In this document: positions 1 to 9,636 of the stretch, piece by piece
How positions within the stretch are numbered: the first letter of the stretch is position 1
Layout of the letters: each line of letters opens with the position of its first letter
Assembly: GCA_963829355.1 (NCBI GenBank)
Contig: CAWHHZ010000009.1
Coordinates: 305,580-369,579 of the forward strand
Length of the DNA: 64,000 nucleotides
Origin: CAWHHZ01 sp963829355
Lineage (GTDB): Bacteria > Acidobacteriota > Thermoanaerobaculia > Gp7-AA8 > JAHWKK01
Reading direction: 5' to 3'
Position numbers and translations under genes: made by a program
Notes under the pieces: model-generated
Told to the model about the DNA's origin: nothing
Database searches by the model: none
What the model saw: the letters and a program-made list of their open reading frames with translations, nothing else

Positions 1-2
1 CT

Positions 3-266
3 GCCAAATGGCTCAAAGAGAAGCCGGCATACACTCTGACGGTCGAGGGGCATTGCGACGAGCGGGGGACCGAGCAGTACAACCTCGCGCTCGGGGAGCG
101 TCGTGCACACGTCGCGCGCCAGTACATTCAGTCACTCGGAGTCGAGGGAGTCCGCTTCCAGACGATCAGCTACGGAGAGAGTCGTCCCTTCGTACAGGGG
201 AACGACGAAAAGGCTCTCTCACAGAACCGGCGCGCACATCTCAGGATCAGCGGCAAGACCAACTGA
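3..266 (+). CDS. pal: Peptidoglycan-associated lipoprotein Pal, C-terminal part (cut by window edge)
   Basis: Only the last 87 residues are inside the window; the gene enters from the left in frame and no start codon is visible. The residues show the OmpA/Pal peptidoglycan-binding domain: VEGHCDERGTEQYN, then ALGERRA, the ISYGES turn and a closing QNRRAHL. The CDERGT form is typical of Pal rather than of general OmpA proteins. Pal is an outer-membrane lipoprotein that binds meso-DAP of peptidoglycan and works with TolB and the TolQRA motor in envelope constriction. The tol genes would be expected to the left, outside the window. A strong terminator follows about 105 bases downstream, so this is the last gene of its transcript. 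Confidence 0.9.
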   Translation, partial: AKWLKEKPAYTLTVEGHCDERGTEQYNLALGERRAHVARQYIQSLGVEGVRFQTISYGESRPFVQGNDEKALSQNRRAHLRISGKTN

Positions 267-372
267 GTGACGTGACGCTCGGTTTACAAATGCAGAACGA
301 GATCGGACCCGGGTGGTTTTCCTTTCCCTGATCAGTTCCACATCAGGTTCCTTTTCCACCCGCCGATGATTG

Positions 373-407
373 GCTGAGGCCGGACCCACGCCGGCCTCAG
401 CTTTTTT
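373..407 (+). terminator. Rho-independent terminator after pal
   Basis: A perfect 11-bp stem (GCTGAGGCCGG at 373-383 pairs with CCGGCCTCAGC at 391-401) with a 7-base loop is followed directly by six T residues (402-407). This ends the pal transcript. Confidence 0.9.
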
Positions 408-460
408 GCGCTCCGTCACTTCCACACCTTCCGTGCCGAAGCGCACACCTCAGAAATATT

Positions 461-592
461 GTCATCCTGAGCGCCAGCGAAGGATCGGGTACGTCCTGAC
501 TGTCGCGTTCTTTCCCTACTGACAGTCGGACCGCACGCGATCCTTCGACCGTCCTCCTCCCGCTTCGCGGGATCCGGCGGCTCAGGATGACA
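461..592. repeat. Dispersed palindromic repeat, family 1 copy A
   Basis: The stretch opens with GTCATCCTGAGCG and AAGGATC and closes with the inverted forms GATCCTTCGACCGTCC and GGCTCAGGATGAC. In the middle lies an inner inverted pair, CTGACTGTCGCG versus CTGACAGTCGGACC. The same outer and inner modules recur at 10549, 14425, 36525 and 41905. It lies between pal and pncB and fills most of that gap. No protein is coded here. Confidence 0.85.
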
Positions 593-685
593 GTTCGGGC
601 GACAGCGAGGAATCCTGGTGAGGGGAACGCTGCCGGATGGCGACGCCACTTTTCACCTGCACTCTCCCCGCGATAGATTAGCGGC

Positions 686-2176
686 ATGAACCAGAATGGC
701 AGGCCACGTCCTTCATCGTCGATGCTGACCGATCTCTACGAGCTCACGATGGCGTACGGGTACTGGAAAACCGGGATGGCAGAAACCGAGGCAGTGTTTC
801 ATCTCTCATTCCGTGAGAACCCTTTCGAAGGAGGGTTCGCGATTGCCTGCGGGCTCGGATCCGTCATCCAGCATCTCGATCAATTCGGGTTTGAACAGCA
901 CGATCTCGACTATCTCTCCACACTGACCGGGAATGACGGCGAGCCGCTCTTCTCGAAGGAGTTCCTCGAGTACCTCGGACGTCTCGAGCTCGGATGCGAC
1001 ATCGATGCAGTTCCGGAAGGCAGCGTGGTGTTTGGCCACGAGCCTCTTCTCCGGGTGCGAGGTCCTCTTCTTCACTGCCAGATCATCGAGACGCTGCTGT
1101 TGAATCTCGTCAACTACCAGACGCTGATCGCCACGAAGGCCGCACGCGTCACCATGGCTGCGAAGGGGGATCCGGTTCTCGAGTTCGGCCTCCGCCGCGC
1201 ACAGGGTGTCAATGGTGGGATCGCGGCCAGTCGAGCTGCATACCTCGGTGGATGCACGGCCACCTCGAACGTCGTGGCCGGGCAGATCCATGGTATCCCC
1301 GTCGCCGGCACGCTCGCCCACAGCTGGATCATGGCGTTCGATGATGAGCTCGAATCATTTGAAGCTTACGCGAACGCACTGCCGAACAACGTCACGCTGC
1401 TGGTCGACACCTATGATTCGATCGAAGGTGTGCGGCGGGCCGTCGAGGTGGGCAGGCGCCTCCGCGAACACGGTCATCGACTTGCCGGCATCCGTCTCGA
1501 CTCGGGAGATCTCGCATGGCTGAGCATCAGAGCGAGGGAAATTCTCGACGAGGCCGGCTTCTCCGAGACGCTCATCACCGCGAGCAACGAGTTCGACGAA
1601 TACGTCATCGAGAGCCTCAAGCAGCAGGGGGCACTCATTCAGGTCTGGGGAATCGGTACTCGTCTCGTGACCGGCTGGAGTCAGCCCGCGCTGGGCGGGG
1701 TATACAAGCTCTCGGCAATCAGAGGCGCCGGCGACGAGTGGCGGTATCGGGTGAAGCTTTCCGAACAGTCCGCGAAGGTCTCGACTCCGGGAATCCTCCA
1801 GGTCAGACGTTTCCGCCGAGACGGAGAGCCGATCGGCGACATGGTGTGGGACCAGTCGACACCGCCGGGGGACCGGCCGACGATGATCGACCCGTTCGAC
1901 GTGACGAGACGGAAGACGTTCTCAGTCCGCGACGAGTTCGAGGATCTGCTCGTTCCGGTCCTGCGCGGAGGATCATTGATCTATGACGTTCCTCCGCTCA
2001 GTGAGTCGAGGCGGTTCGCACAACAACAGCTCGGTAGGTTCCATGAGGGAATCAAGCGGTTTCTCCATCCTCACGAATATGCGGTCGGGCTCGAGGAAAA
2101 CCTCTATCAGCTCAAGACCGAGCTCGTTCTAAAGGCCCGCTCGTCGAAAGGTGACCCGAAAGGCGAACAACGATGA
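686..2176 (+). CDS. pncB: Nicotinate phosphoribosyltransferase
   Basis: Converts nicotinate plus PRPP (and ATP) to nicotinate mononucleotide, the entry step of the Preiss-Handler NAD salvage route. At 496 residues it belongs to the long bacterial type. Visible family marks are the N-terminal SMLTDLYELTMAYGYWKTGM, the LEFGLRRAQG segment around residue 170, the TSNVVAGQIHGIP segment, and the phosphoribosyl-binding GIRLDSGDLAW around residue 268. The ATG at 686 starts right at the family N-terminus. It overlaps pncA by four bases (ATGA at 2173-2176), so the two are translationally coupled and form a nicotinamide-to-NaMN salvage operon. Confidence 0.95.
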   Translation: MNQNGRPRPSSSMLTDLYELTMAYGYWKTGMAETEAVFHLSFRENPFEGGFAIACGLGSVIQHLDQFGFEQHDLDYLSTLTGNDGEPLFSKEFLEYLGRLELGCDIDAVPEGSVVFGHEPLLRVRGPLLHCQIIETLLLNLVNYQTLIATKAARVTMAAKGDPVLEFGLRRAQGVNGGIAASRAAYLGGCTATSNVVAGQIHGIPVAGTLAHSWIMAFDDELESFEAYANALPNNVTLLVDTYDSIEGVRRAVEVGRRLREHGHRLAGIRLDSGDLAWLSIRAREILDEAGFSETLITASNEFDEYVIESLKQQGALIQVWGIGTRLVTGWSQPALGGVYKLSAIRGAGDEWRYRVKLSEQSAKVSTPGILQVRRFRRDGEPIGDMVWDQSTPPGDRPTMIDPFDVTRRKTFSVRDEFEDLLVPVLRGGSLIYDVPPLSESRRFAQQQLGRFHEGIKRFLHPHEYAVGLEENLYQLKTELVLKARSSKGDPKGEQR

Positions 2177-2799
2177 ATCACACGGCGCTGATCCTCGTGG
2201 ACATTCAAGCGGACTTCACCCCGGGCGGGGCGCTTCCTGCACGGGACGGCGACGAGGTGGTTCCCGTCGCGAATCGTCTTCAGGAGCACTTCGATCTGGT
2301 CGTGGCGACGCAGGACTGGCACCCGCGGAATCACCTCAGCTTCGCCTCGAACCATCCCGGGAAATCGCCGGGGGACGTCATCGAGCTCTCCGGTCTCGAG
2401 CAGGTTTTGTGGCCGGACCATTGCGTTCAGCGATCCGCCGGAGCCGAGCTGCACGAGGAGCTGTCCCTTGCCCGGATCGATCAGGTCATCCGCAAGGGCG
2501 AAGATTACCGGATCGACAGCTACAGCGGCTTTTTCGACAATGGCCATCTCAAAGCGACGGGTCTCGAGCACTACCTGCGTGAAAGGAAGATCGAATCGGT
2601 CCACATCTGCGGTCTCGCGACCGACTACTGCGTGAAATTCACGGCGCTCGATGCCGTCGAGCTCGGATTCGCGACGACGGTGATCACCGATGCCTGTCGC
2701 GGTGTGGAGCTCGAGCCCGGCGACATCGATTCGGCTTTCGAGGAGATGAAGCGGGCCGGCGTAAAGCTCGTGACGAGCGAGCAAGTGATGCGTGGATAG
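2173..2799 (+). CDS. pncA: Nicotinamidase
   Basis: Hydrolyses nicotinamide to nicotinate and ammonia, feeding the product to the upstream PncB. It is a 208-residue isochorismatase-fold hydrolase. The catalytic triad is visible: Asp10 in LILVDIQADF, Lys108 in the IRKGEDY segment and the nucleophile Cys153 in HICGLATDYCVKF. The metal-binding segment QDWHPRNHLSF and the WPDHC motif are also present. The ATG overlaps the pncB stop (ATGA), which fixes the start. Downstream is a GC-rich hairpin and then a convergent esterase gene. Confidence 0.95.
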   Translation: MNHTALILVDIQADFTPGGALPARDGDEVVPVANRLQEHFDLVVATQDWHPRNHLSFASNHPGKSPGDVIELSGLEQVLWPDHCVQRSAGAELHEELSLARIDQVIRKGEDYRIDSYSGFFDNGHLKATGLEHYLRERKIESVHICGLATDYCVKFTALDAVELGFATTVITDACRGVELEPGDIDSAFEEMKRAGVKLVTSEQVMRG

Positions 2800-2847
2800 A
2801 GGAATCGCGTGGGTCGCGCTCGGTGTGGGTCGCGCGTCTCGCGCGAT

Positions 2848-2873
2848 GCATGCCGGCGTCCCCGCCGGCATGC
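2848..2873. other. Perfect GC-rich hairpin between convergent genes
   Basis: GCATGCCGGC (2848-2857) and GCCGGCATGC (2864-2873) form a perfect 10-bp stem with a 6-base loop. There is no T-run on either side, so it is not a classical intrinsic terminator. It may act as a transcript-end stem or be a small palindromic repeat. Confidence 0.6.
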
Positions 2874-2947
2874 GATACCAGCTCTCATTTTTCGTCTGGA
2901 GCCGGGACGGCACCAGACATCGGGCCGGAGGCCCGACCCACATGACG

Positions 2948-3637
2948 TCAGCGCTCCGAATTGGCCTTCTTGACCAGATGCTCGAGCGGCCGTGCCACTC
3001 GTTCTGCCATCAGCTCATAGCCCGCGGCATTCGGATGAATCGAGTCGCTCTTGAGTGAGGCGTTCCCCAGGATCCCGTCGAGCATGTCCGGGATGAACAG
3101 TGCACCCTCTTCCTCGGCGATTCGCTCGTACATCTTGCCGTAGTTCGCGCTCAGGCTCGGAAACCTGAAGCCGAGCAGAACCACCATCGCTCCACGATCG
3201 TGGATCTGGCGGATGATGCTTCTTAGATTCTGCTCGGTCGTTTCGATCGGAACACTTTGTAGATAGTCGTTGCCTCCCAGACCCACGATCACGATACGCG
3301 GATCGCTGACGAGGACATCGTGATCGAGTCTTTCCAGCGCCGACTCCGTCGTATCACCGCTGACTCCAGCATTCACCACCTCGATTCCTGTAATCGCTGA
3401 CAGGCTCGACGGGTAATCCTCCCCTTCTCCGGCCCCGTAGCCAGCGGTCAGCGAATCTCCAAATGCGACGATCGCGCTCCCCCGCGAATCGAGGTTCTCG
3501 ACGTGAGAATAGGAAGAGGGCAGGAGCAGCCACAACATGACGACGGCCAGCACGAGAAGGCCCGCCGTGGCGACTCGATGCGATTTGAGCCAGTCGATGA
3601 GAGAGTCGCCGGGAAGATGCTGAGGCATATCGGGCAT
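2948..3637 (-). CDS. Membrane-anchored SGNH/GDSL-family esterase (TesA-like)
   Basis: The 229-residue product begins with a short cytoplasmic part and a hydrophobic anchor (TAGLLVLAVVMLWLLL), followed by an SGNH hydrolase domain. Block I is AFGDSLTAGYGAG with the nucleophile Ser, block III is GLGGNDYL with the oxyanion Asn, and block V is DSIHPNAAGY with the catalytic Asp and His. This layout matches TesA/TAP, multifunctional esterase, thioesterase and lysophospholipase enzymes of the periplasm. The open frame continues far upstream of 3637, but the ATG there is the last one before the hydrophobic anchor and removes a low-complexity extension. The natural substrate cannot be read from the sequence. 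Confidence 0.85.
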   Translation of the reverse strand: MPDMPQHLPGDSLIDWLKSHRVATAGLLVLAVVMLWLLLPSSYSHVENLDSRGSAIVAFGDSLTAGYGAGEGEDYPSSLSAITGIEVVNAGVSGDTTESALERLDHDVLVSDPRIVIVGLGGNDYLQSVPIETTEQNLRSIIRQIHDRGAMVVLLGFRFPSLSANYGKMYERIAEEEGALFIPDMLDGILGNASLKSDSIHPNAAGYELMAERVARPLEHLVKKANSER

Positions 3638-3746
3638 AATGTAATCTTCAGATGCCGTTCGTGTCGACCCTGGACATGGCCGCGCGGGCGGGCACTCTGC
3701 CGGACAGTCGACTCGAACAATCTCATCCAACCTTCTGGAGCTCCTG

Positions 3747-4703
3747 ATGGCATACCGCGGTCTTCTTCCCGTCATTCTCACTCTTCTTCTCGCCATGACT
3801 TCGGTCTCCGCCGATGAGCTCGATCGTGCTCTCCAGATCTCACAGCAGCACATCCAGGCGAAGCGGTTCGCCGAAGCGGTCGTGTCTCTGAACCGGCTTT
3901 GCCGCAGACGGACTCGCTGCCGGCAGAGGTCCAGGTCCAGGCGCGAACGGCGATCCACTTCTACATGGCGGTTGCTCTCAGCGGAATGGGCAATGACGTT
4001 GACGCTCTCGAACACATTGACGAGGTTCTGCGTCTCTCTCCTCAGATCCGCAATGTAGATCCAGCAAAGTACGATGCGCATTTCGTCGAGCTGTTCAGAT
4101 CTGCGAGGGGGACGGGAGGAGAACCCGCAGGATTCGCGCAGTACTACCCCCGGTTTTCGCCGACCGAGCCTCCCGTCGAGCAGGACCTCACACAGCCATG
4201 GCAGGGTGATCCGGCTATCGAGATCCTCGGATCGAGAGCCGAGAAGGGCTCCTGGCGCGACATGGACTCTGATCAGCGCGAGGATTTTATTCATACGTTC
4301 TGGAAGGCCCGAGACAAGTCTCCCGAGACCGAGAGAAACGAGTTTCGTGAGGAGTTCGAGCGACGGGTGGCGTACGCGGATGCCGCGTTCAAAGTCGGGA
4401 TGGATCGAGGATCACTGACTGACCGGGGGCGAGTTTTCATCCTGCTGGGAGAGCCGGCACGCGTGCGTCGCAGAGAAATCCGATCGAGCGATGCAATCCA
4501 GTCATTTAACCGGGGATCAGTCGGCATCGTCAGCGGTTCAATCGAGTACTGGGTTTATACCAGGGAACAGCTTCCGGTCTCGTTCTCGAAGCCTACGATG
4601 ACCTACCGCTTCGTCTCGCATCAGGGTGTCGGGAACTTCGTCCTCCAGCGAGACGGAATGGCGATCAACTTTTGGCTCTGTCTGCGGAGAAGCCCCGCAA
4701 GTA
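3747..4703 (+). pseudogene. GWxTD-domain protein, frameshifted
   Basis: The first frame (from ATG 3747) gives a signal peptide (LLPVILTLLLAMTSVSA) and a TPR-like start ending at AEAVVSLNRL. The reading continues in another frame from about 3899 (TDSLPAEVQVQARTAIHFYM), consistent with one missing base near 3890-3900. The body carries the GWxTD-domain features: WRDMDSDQREDFIHTFWKAR, NEFREEFERRV, and TDRGRVFILLGEP. Near 4670 the frame becomes implausible again, while a neighbouring frame gives LLALSAEKPRK and a stop at 4701-4703, so a second shift is likely but less certain. GWxTD proteins are secreted proteins of unknown role, frequent in Acidobacteriota. It may be a real pseudogene or a casualty of sequencing errors. 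Confidence 0.65.
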
Positions 4704-5041
4704 GGCCCCAATGCTGGTCGAGCAACTGCTTTCTCTTAGCTGAATCAGCCGGGTCTGCACTCTTCCATCTCCAGAAGATCCTCGAGCAGCCGCTTCGACT
4801 GGGAGCCCCAGGGCTATTGCGCACAATTACGGAGTCGACTCAGTGCGCGATGGCTTGCGACACCCAGGAGGAGTTTGTGTCCAGAGGAACGAGGGGAATG
4901 CGTAGTACAACCCTGAGTGGACTTGATCCAGTCAGGAACCGAGGGCGGGAACTGCCCGCGAACGTTCGGAGCTGCTCCGACGACGGGCTCTCATGCAGCG
5001 GGGGCTGCGGGGGATGGCAGCCACAGGCGTTAGGCGGCGCC
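4704..5041. other. Gene-poor stretch between GWxTD gene and the TonB receptor
   Basis: No convincing gene is seen. One frame stays open to 5101, but it would translate through the terminator hairpin and has no family features. The stretch could hold a degraded 3' part of the GWxTD gene. Confidence 0.5.
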
Positions 5042-5074
5042 AAAAAAAAGAGGCTGCCCGAAGGCAGCCTCTTT
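5042..5074 (-). terminator. Intrinsic terminator of the TonB-receptor gene
   Basis: A perfect 12-bp stem (AAAGAGGCTGCC at 5047-5058 with GGCAGCCTCTTT at 5063-5074) and a 4-base loop. On the minus strand it is followed by a run of eight T (complement of A at 5042-5049). It lies just after the stop of the receptor gene at 5098. Confidence 0.9.
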
Positions 5075-5097
5075 ACCTATGCTACGGAGCTGACTGA

Positions 5098-8000
5098 CTA
5101 GAAGTTGTAGCGCAATCCCAGGCGCACGGTGCGGCCCTCCTGGTATACGTCCGCTTTTCGGAAGGCGGGGTCGAAATCATTCGGTGCGAGTGCACCGATC
5201 ATCTGCTCGTAGTTGATGCCATTGACCAGCTGTTCGGCGCTGACCGCGAGCTCCTTGATGTTGCGAATCGTGTAGTAGTGCGTGACCGTGTCTTCGTCCC
5301 ACAGATTCAGAACATTGACCATGAGCGTGAGCGACTGGCCACCCAGCAGGAACTGTTGATTGATCGAGAGATCAGTCTGGGTCAACCAGGGAGTATCGCC
5401 CAGGTTGCCGTAGCCGTACGGCATGAAGAAATTGTGTCCGGTCAGGATCGCGTACTCGGTAACTGGCGTACCCGACATGGCGATCTGGTTCACTCCAACC
5501 GTCATGTTCCACGGCAATCCATACATGAACTGCGCCTTGAGCTGATGCGGACGATTCGTCGGCAGGTCACCGTACACGACTTCGCCGTTGGCGTTGTATG
5601 AGCCCTGTACGACGTCAAATGCACGGCTCACGTTTGGAGCCAGACGCACGATACTGGCAATGCCGTTCTGCTCGTCGGCGCTGGCGAGACCCGTGTAGTT
5701 TCCATAGAGCTCTGAATACGTGTAGCTGGCACCAAAGCCCCAGTTTCCGCTGTAGCGGCGCTCGAATGTGAGCTCGAGCGCGTCGTACTCGCGCTTCGCC
5801 TTCGGGAACGGCAGAGCTGAAATGCTCGTCGAGACACCATAGCCGGGGTTGGCGATGTAGTACGTCTGCCCTCCCGGAACGATGACGCCCACGTCTTCGA
5901 TCGCACGGACCAGCTCTTTGTGCACGTAGCGAGCTCCCAGTCTCATCGTGTTAGTGAGCTCGTGATCGACACCGAGCTGCCCCTCCCACATCTCCATCGG
6001 CTTGAGGTCCGGATCGACGGTCGAGTCGGTCGGGTCAGCCGCATTGTGGCGCTGGTCGTACGCTCCAAGGAATGTACCGGCTGGACAGACGGGAACAACC
6101 TCGTTGGTGTTCACGCCTGTCGCGCAGGTGGCGACGTCATTGAGACCTACGTTCGGGTTATCAAACGTGAACCAGTAGTCAACCCACTTGTCGCCACCGA
6201 ACGAGCCGCGCGGCAGCTCGTACTTCATGACGTCGTAGTAGGTGCCGTAACTACCGTATACCTTCCACTGAGCGTCGCTGAACGGATCCAGGGCGAATCC
6301 GAGGCGAGGCGCGATCTTCTCGTCGTAGTTGAACTCGATGCCGTACTCCGGACCAACGTTACCGTAGTTCGGGATCCGCTCGTGTTCGGCGCGGACACCG
6401 AGGTTGAGCGTCAGGTTCGGCATCACCGTCCAGGAATCCTGGAGGAAGAGGGCATCGTTGTTCGTCTCGGCTACACCAAGAGTGGATATGTTCAGCAGGC
6501 GGAACGTGCCGTACTCGCCACCCGTCGGAAGCGGAGTATCGAACGGGGTGACATCACGGCCCCAGTAGTAGAGGATCCGGTCAGCGTTGTATCCTCTCTG
6601 AACGTTATTCGCGATCTTTTCGCGCTGGAAGCCGCCCTTGATCATGTGATCACCGGCGGCTTGTCCAAACTAGGTGCCATCCAGCGCGAACGACGTACGC
6701 TCGTACTCGTCGCGCGCCTGCGCCCCGGTGTAGAGGGGATTTGATGTGAATCCGAGCGGCTGCACCCACTGCGCCGGTACATCGGGGTACGACGATGGCA
6801 GCGCCGCGCTGGAGGTCGAGTAGTTGTGGATGAGGGGGAAGAACGGAATACCAGTGTCACGACTGTCGGTCATGAAGTAGCCAGCGCGGCCCGAGACCAG
6901 CAATGACGGTGTCGCCGTGTAGTCGGCATTGAACGAGTACGTCTCGCGGTCTCCTTCAGTGCCGGTCTCGTACGCGGACTGCGCAGTCTGGGTCGTGCGG
7001 CCGGAGCGCGCGGGTAGTCCGCCCCGAGTCTCGTAGGGTGAGATGCTGAAGCCGCCCTTGAGACTCAGTTTCGAGGCGATCAGTGCAGTGACGTTACCGG
7101 TCGCATAGTCGACGTCGTTTTCCTGGTGATAGGTGTCGGTAACCCCATTGGTGAAGTTGACCGTTCGATCAACCTCAGTCATGCCCGGCTGATACGAACC
7201 GAAGAACCATACCCGATCGCGCAGGAGTGGACCACCGATGTAGATGCCCGGATCCCAACGAGTGCGGTCGTCCTTCTCGAAGCTTTCGTAGTTCGTACCA
7301 AAAGAGGTTCCGCGCGAGTCGTACAGGAGTTGAGGGCGATCAGCGTTCAGGCTCTCGTCTTCGTAGTCGACGATGATTCCGCCGGTGAAGTCGTTCGAGC
7401 CGGAACGGGTAATCGCGTTGATGACACCGCCTGTCGAGCCGCCGTACTCGGCCGCGTAGCCGGATGTTTTCACCTGAACTTCTTCCATGAACTCCGCACG
7501 CATCGGAACAGCTGAATCACCGATTTGCGGGTCGGTCGTATCGATTCCGTCGATCACATAGCGATTCTCGAGACCCGACGAACCATCGATCGAAATGCCT
7601 CCAGCGAGCGCGTCCTGGCGTGCTCCCGGTGTGAAGGCGACAACGTCCGTGAAGTCACGGCCGTGTGGAAGGCTCTCGATCTCTTCACGCGAGACCGAGG
7701 TAGCGACGGCGCTGCGGGTCACGTCGATCAGGGGCGCTTCGGCCGTGACCGTCAGCGTCTCGGCGACTGCTCCGAGCCGCATCGTCAGATCGATCCTCGG
7801 TGAAGTTCCCAGCTTGAGCTGGAGATTTTCCGCGGTGGCCGCATTCATCCCCGTCAGTGTTGCAATGATGTCGTAATTCCCTGGAGGAAGCGCCGGGAAG
7901 CGGTAGGTGCCGGTGGAATCAGTAATTGCCGTCCGGCTCTGACCCTTCTGGTTCGTCGCGGCGACCGTGACACCCGGCAATACCGCACCGGACGCATCCC

Positions 8001-8109
8001 GAATCGTCCCATATATCGATGCTGTCGTCTCCTGGGCCAGTGCCGGGAAGGCCACGAGCGCGAGGATCAGCAGCAGAGCGACCGTCTGCAGTTGAGTTAC
8101 TTTCCTCAT
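5098..8109 (-). CDS. TonB-dependent receptor with carboxypeptidase-regulatory domain, interrupted by one in-frame TAG
   Basis: An outer-membrane receptor of about 1,000 residues. It has a signal peptide (LLLILALVAFPALAQ), a carboxypeptidase-regulatory-like domain (about residues 28-110, TASIYGTIRDASGAVLPG), a plug (RYVIDGIDTTDP, SGYAAEYGGSTGGVINAITR) and a long beta-barrel ending in RLGLRYNF with a terminal Phe. The ATG at 8109 has a good ribosome site (AAAGGAGT). Codon 480 is TAG (6672-6670), and the same frame continues without other stops for another 523 codons. This could be a point mutation, a base-call error or a true readthrough. Receptors of this Oar-like class import large substrates such as peptides or glycans; the ligand is unknown. 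It is monocistronic with its own terminator. Confidence 0.85.
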
Positions 8110-8642
8110 CACACTACTCCTTTCAGATTGAACCGCCCTCGCCCCAGTCATCAGCGGGAACGAGGTACTTACACGCCGTGTTTCAAATCTGTCAACGACA
8201 GAAGAGGAAGATCCGGGTCACCGGTGCTTCCATCAGTACTTTTCTAGTCCGTGGATGGTCGCTGTTATGGCAGAGGATCGCGAATTAGTCAACACGCCGT
8301 GAACAAACAGTAAACTCCGATTGCGGTGACGTGAGTCCTTCCCTCAATCGCGCTTCCGTGCCCTTGCTGTCAAGTTTTTGTGAACGATGGAGGCGAATAC
8401 ACTGATCGCGCCATGGGCGGATCCCGGTTAAGTTGCTGTTTTTAAATGGGTTCTGCGACATCGAGACATGCGCGCCACACGAGATGATTCGTACTATTGA
8501 AGTTTCAGAACGGAAAACCGGATATCGACGGAGTACTTCCCCGAGGTCTTCGCGTGGCTCCTCCCCTCCTGTTTTCTGCTAACCTCTCCCGATCCAGGTC
8601 TTCATCAATCCCTATGGTCATCTGTAACCGGAGGAGTCCGAC
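8110..8642. other. Long divergent intergenic region without a recognised gene
   Basis: About 530 bases separate the TonB-receptor start (minus) from the SPFH operon (plus). It is AT-richer than its surroundings and must hold both promoters. I see no gene, RNA element or clear -35/-10 pair. The only clear signal is the GGAGGAG ribosome site before the GTG at 8643. Confidence 0.5.
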
Positions 8643-9623
8643 GTGCCTGTCTTTGCCTTCATTTTTGGTGTGGTGCTCTACTTCGTATTCAAGGTCGGTA
8701 TCGGTGGTTTCTACACGGTCCGGCCGGACGAACGTGCGGTCAAGACGAGCTTCGGCCGCGCAGAGCGGATGCCCGGTGCACACGTCTCTGAGATCCCTGA
8801 GTTGAGCGAGGATGAGCGGAAGCGGTACCGGTATCCGGCGCTCCGGGTGATCCCACCGGGAGGGCCTTACCTGAAGATGCCATGGCAGAAGGTCCACAAG
8901 GTTTCAGTCGCCACCCATGCCGTCGACATCACCTGGGACCCGACCAAGGAGCAGACCTCGATCGAGGCTGTCACCAAGGACAATCTCACGACCGGTGTCA
9001 GAGGTCAGATCCGCTACAGCGTCGCGCAGAACAACCTTTACGCGTACCTGTTCGGGGTCAGCAGTCCGCTCGAGCACGTCATGGGCTACTTCATCTCCGT
9101 CCTCCGGGAACGGATCGCGAACTTCGTCGACCCGAAAGGTGCGGCACTGATCGCCGCGGGAGAGCTCGAGGCTGGCAGCAGTGCCGCGGCCGAGCTTTCA
9201 GAAGGGGTTTCGATCAATGATCTCCGAAAAAATCTTCCTCTGCTGAATGAATACATGGAACAGCAATGCCGCTCCACGGTCGGCCGATACGGAATCGAGC
9301 TGGATGCTGCGCTCATCACCGAGATCGATCCTCCATCCCAGGTCGATCACGCGCTCTCGGCAATCAATTCGACTCGCAACCAGGTCGCAGCCGACATCTC
9401 CACGGCGCGCGCCGATGCCGAGCAGCAGATCACGATGAGCGAGCGCGCCGTCGAGATTGCACAGAACAACGCGGAAGCGGAGGTCGCGCCTCTGCGTGAG
9501 CTCGCGGCGACCTTGTCGAGAGTCAAGGGCGAGGGAGGACCGACGGCCCTCGCCGCCTACCTGAGAAACATGAAGGTTCCGCTCTTCGGGCGAGCCGACA
9601 GACTCATCCGGACGACGGACTGA
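8643..9623 (+). CDS. SPFH/Band 7 membrane protein, first of a pair
   Basis: A 326-residue protein with an N-terminal membrane segment (FAFIFGVVLYFVFKVGIGG) and a prohibitin/stomatin-type SPFH domain beginning FYTVRPDERAVKTSFGRAE. The section from about residue 255 (ADAEQQITMSERAVEIAQNNAEAEV) is the charged coiled-coil usual after SPFH domains. It starts at GTG 8643 behind GGAGGAG. Such proteins form large membrane-bound rings or scaffolds, often modulating FtsH-type proteases or membrane microdomains. The next gene, 13 bases downstream, is a second SPFH protein, so the pair probably forms a hetero-oligomer comparable in layout to HflK-HflC, although sequence identity to those is not evident by eye. 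Confidence 0.8.
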   Translation: MPVFAFIFGVVLYFVFKVGIGGFYTVRPDERAVKTSFGRAERMPGAHVSEIPELSEDERKRYRYPALRVIPPGGPYLKMPWQKVHKVSVATHAVDITWDPTKEQTSIEAVTKDNLTTGVRGQIRYSVAQNNLYAYLFGVSSPLEHVMGYFISVLRERIANFVDPKGAALIAAGELEAGSSAAAELSEGVSINDLRKNLPLLNEYMEQQCRSTVGRYGIELDAALITEIDPPSQVDHALSAINSTRNQVAADISTARADAEQQITMSERAVEIAQNNAEAEVAPLRELAATLSRVKGEGGPTALAAYLRNMKVPLFGRADRLIRTTD

Positions 9624-9636
9624 CGAGGAGCCGACG

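Noticed and set aside
397..687. Short open frames inside the dispersed repeats (for example at 397, 10584, 14242, 36497)
   Set aside because: They recur in every copy because the repeat is palindromic and GC-rich; no ribosome sites or conserved protein features.
4704..5101. C-terminal extension of the GWxTD frame to 5101
   Set aside because: It would translate through the TonB-receptor terminator and shows no protein-like pattern.
6670..6672. TAG as pyrrolysine or a recoded amino acid
   Set aside because: No pyl genes are visible, TAG ends other genes normally (for example the lipoprotein at 10739), and the residue expected here is not a special one.
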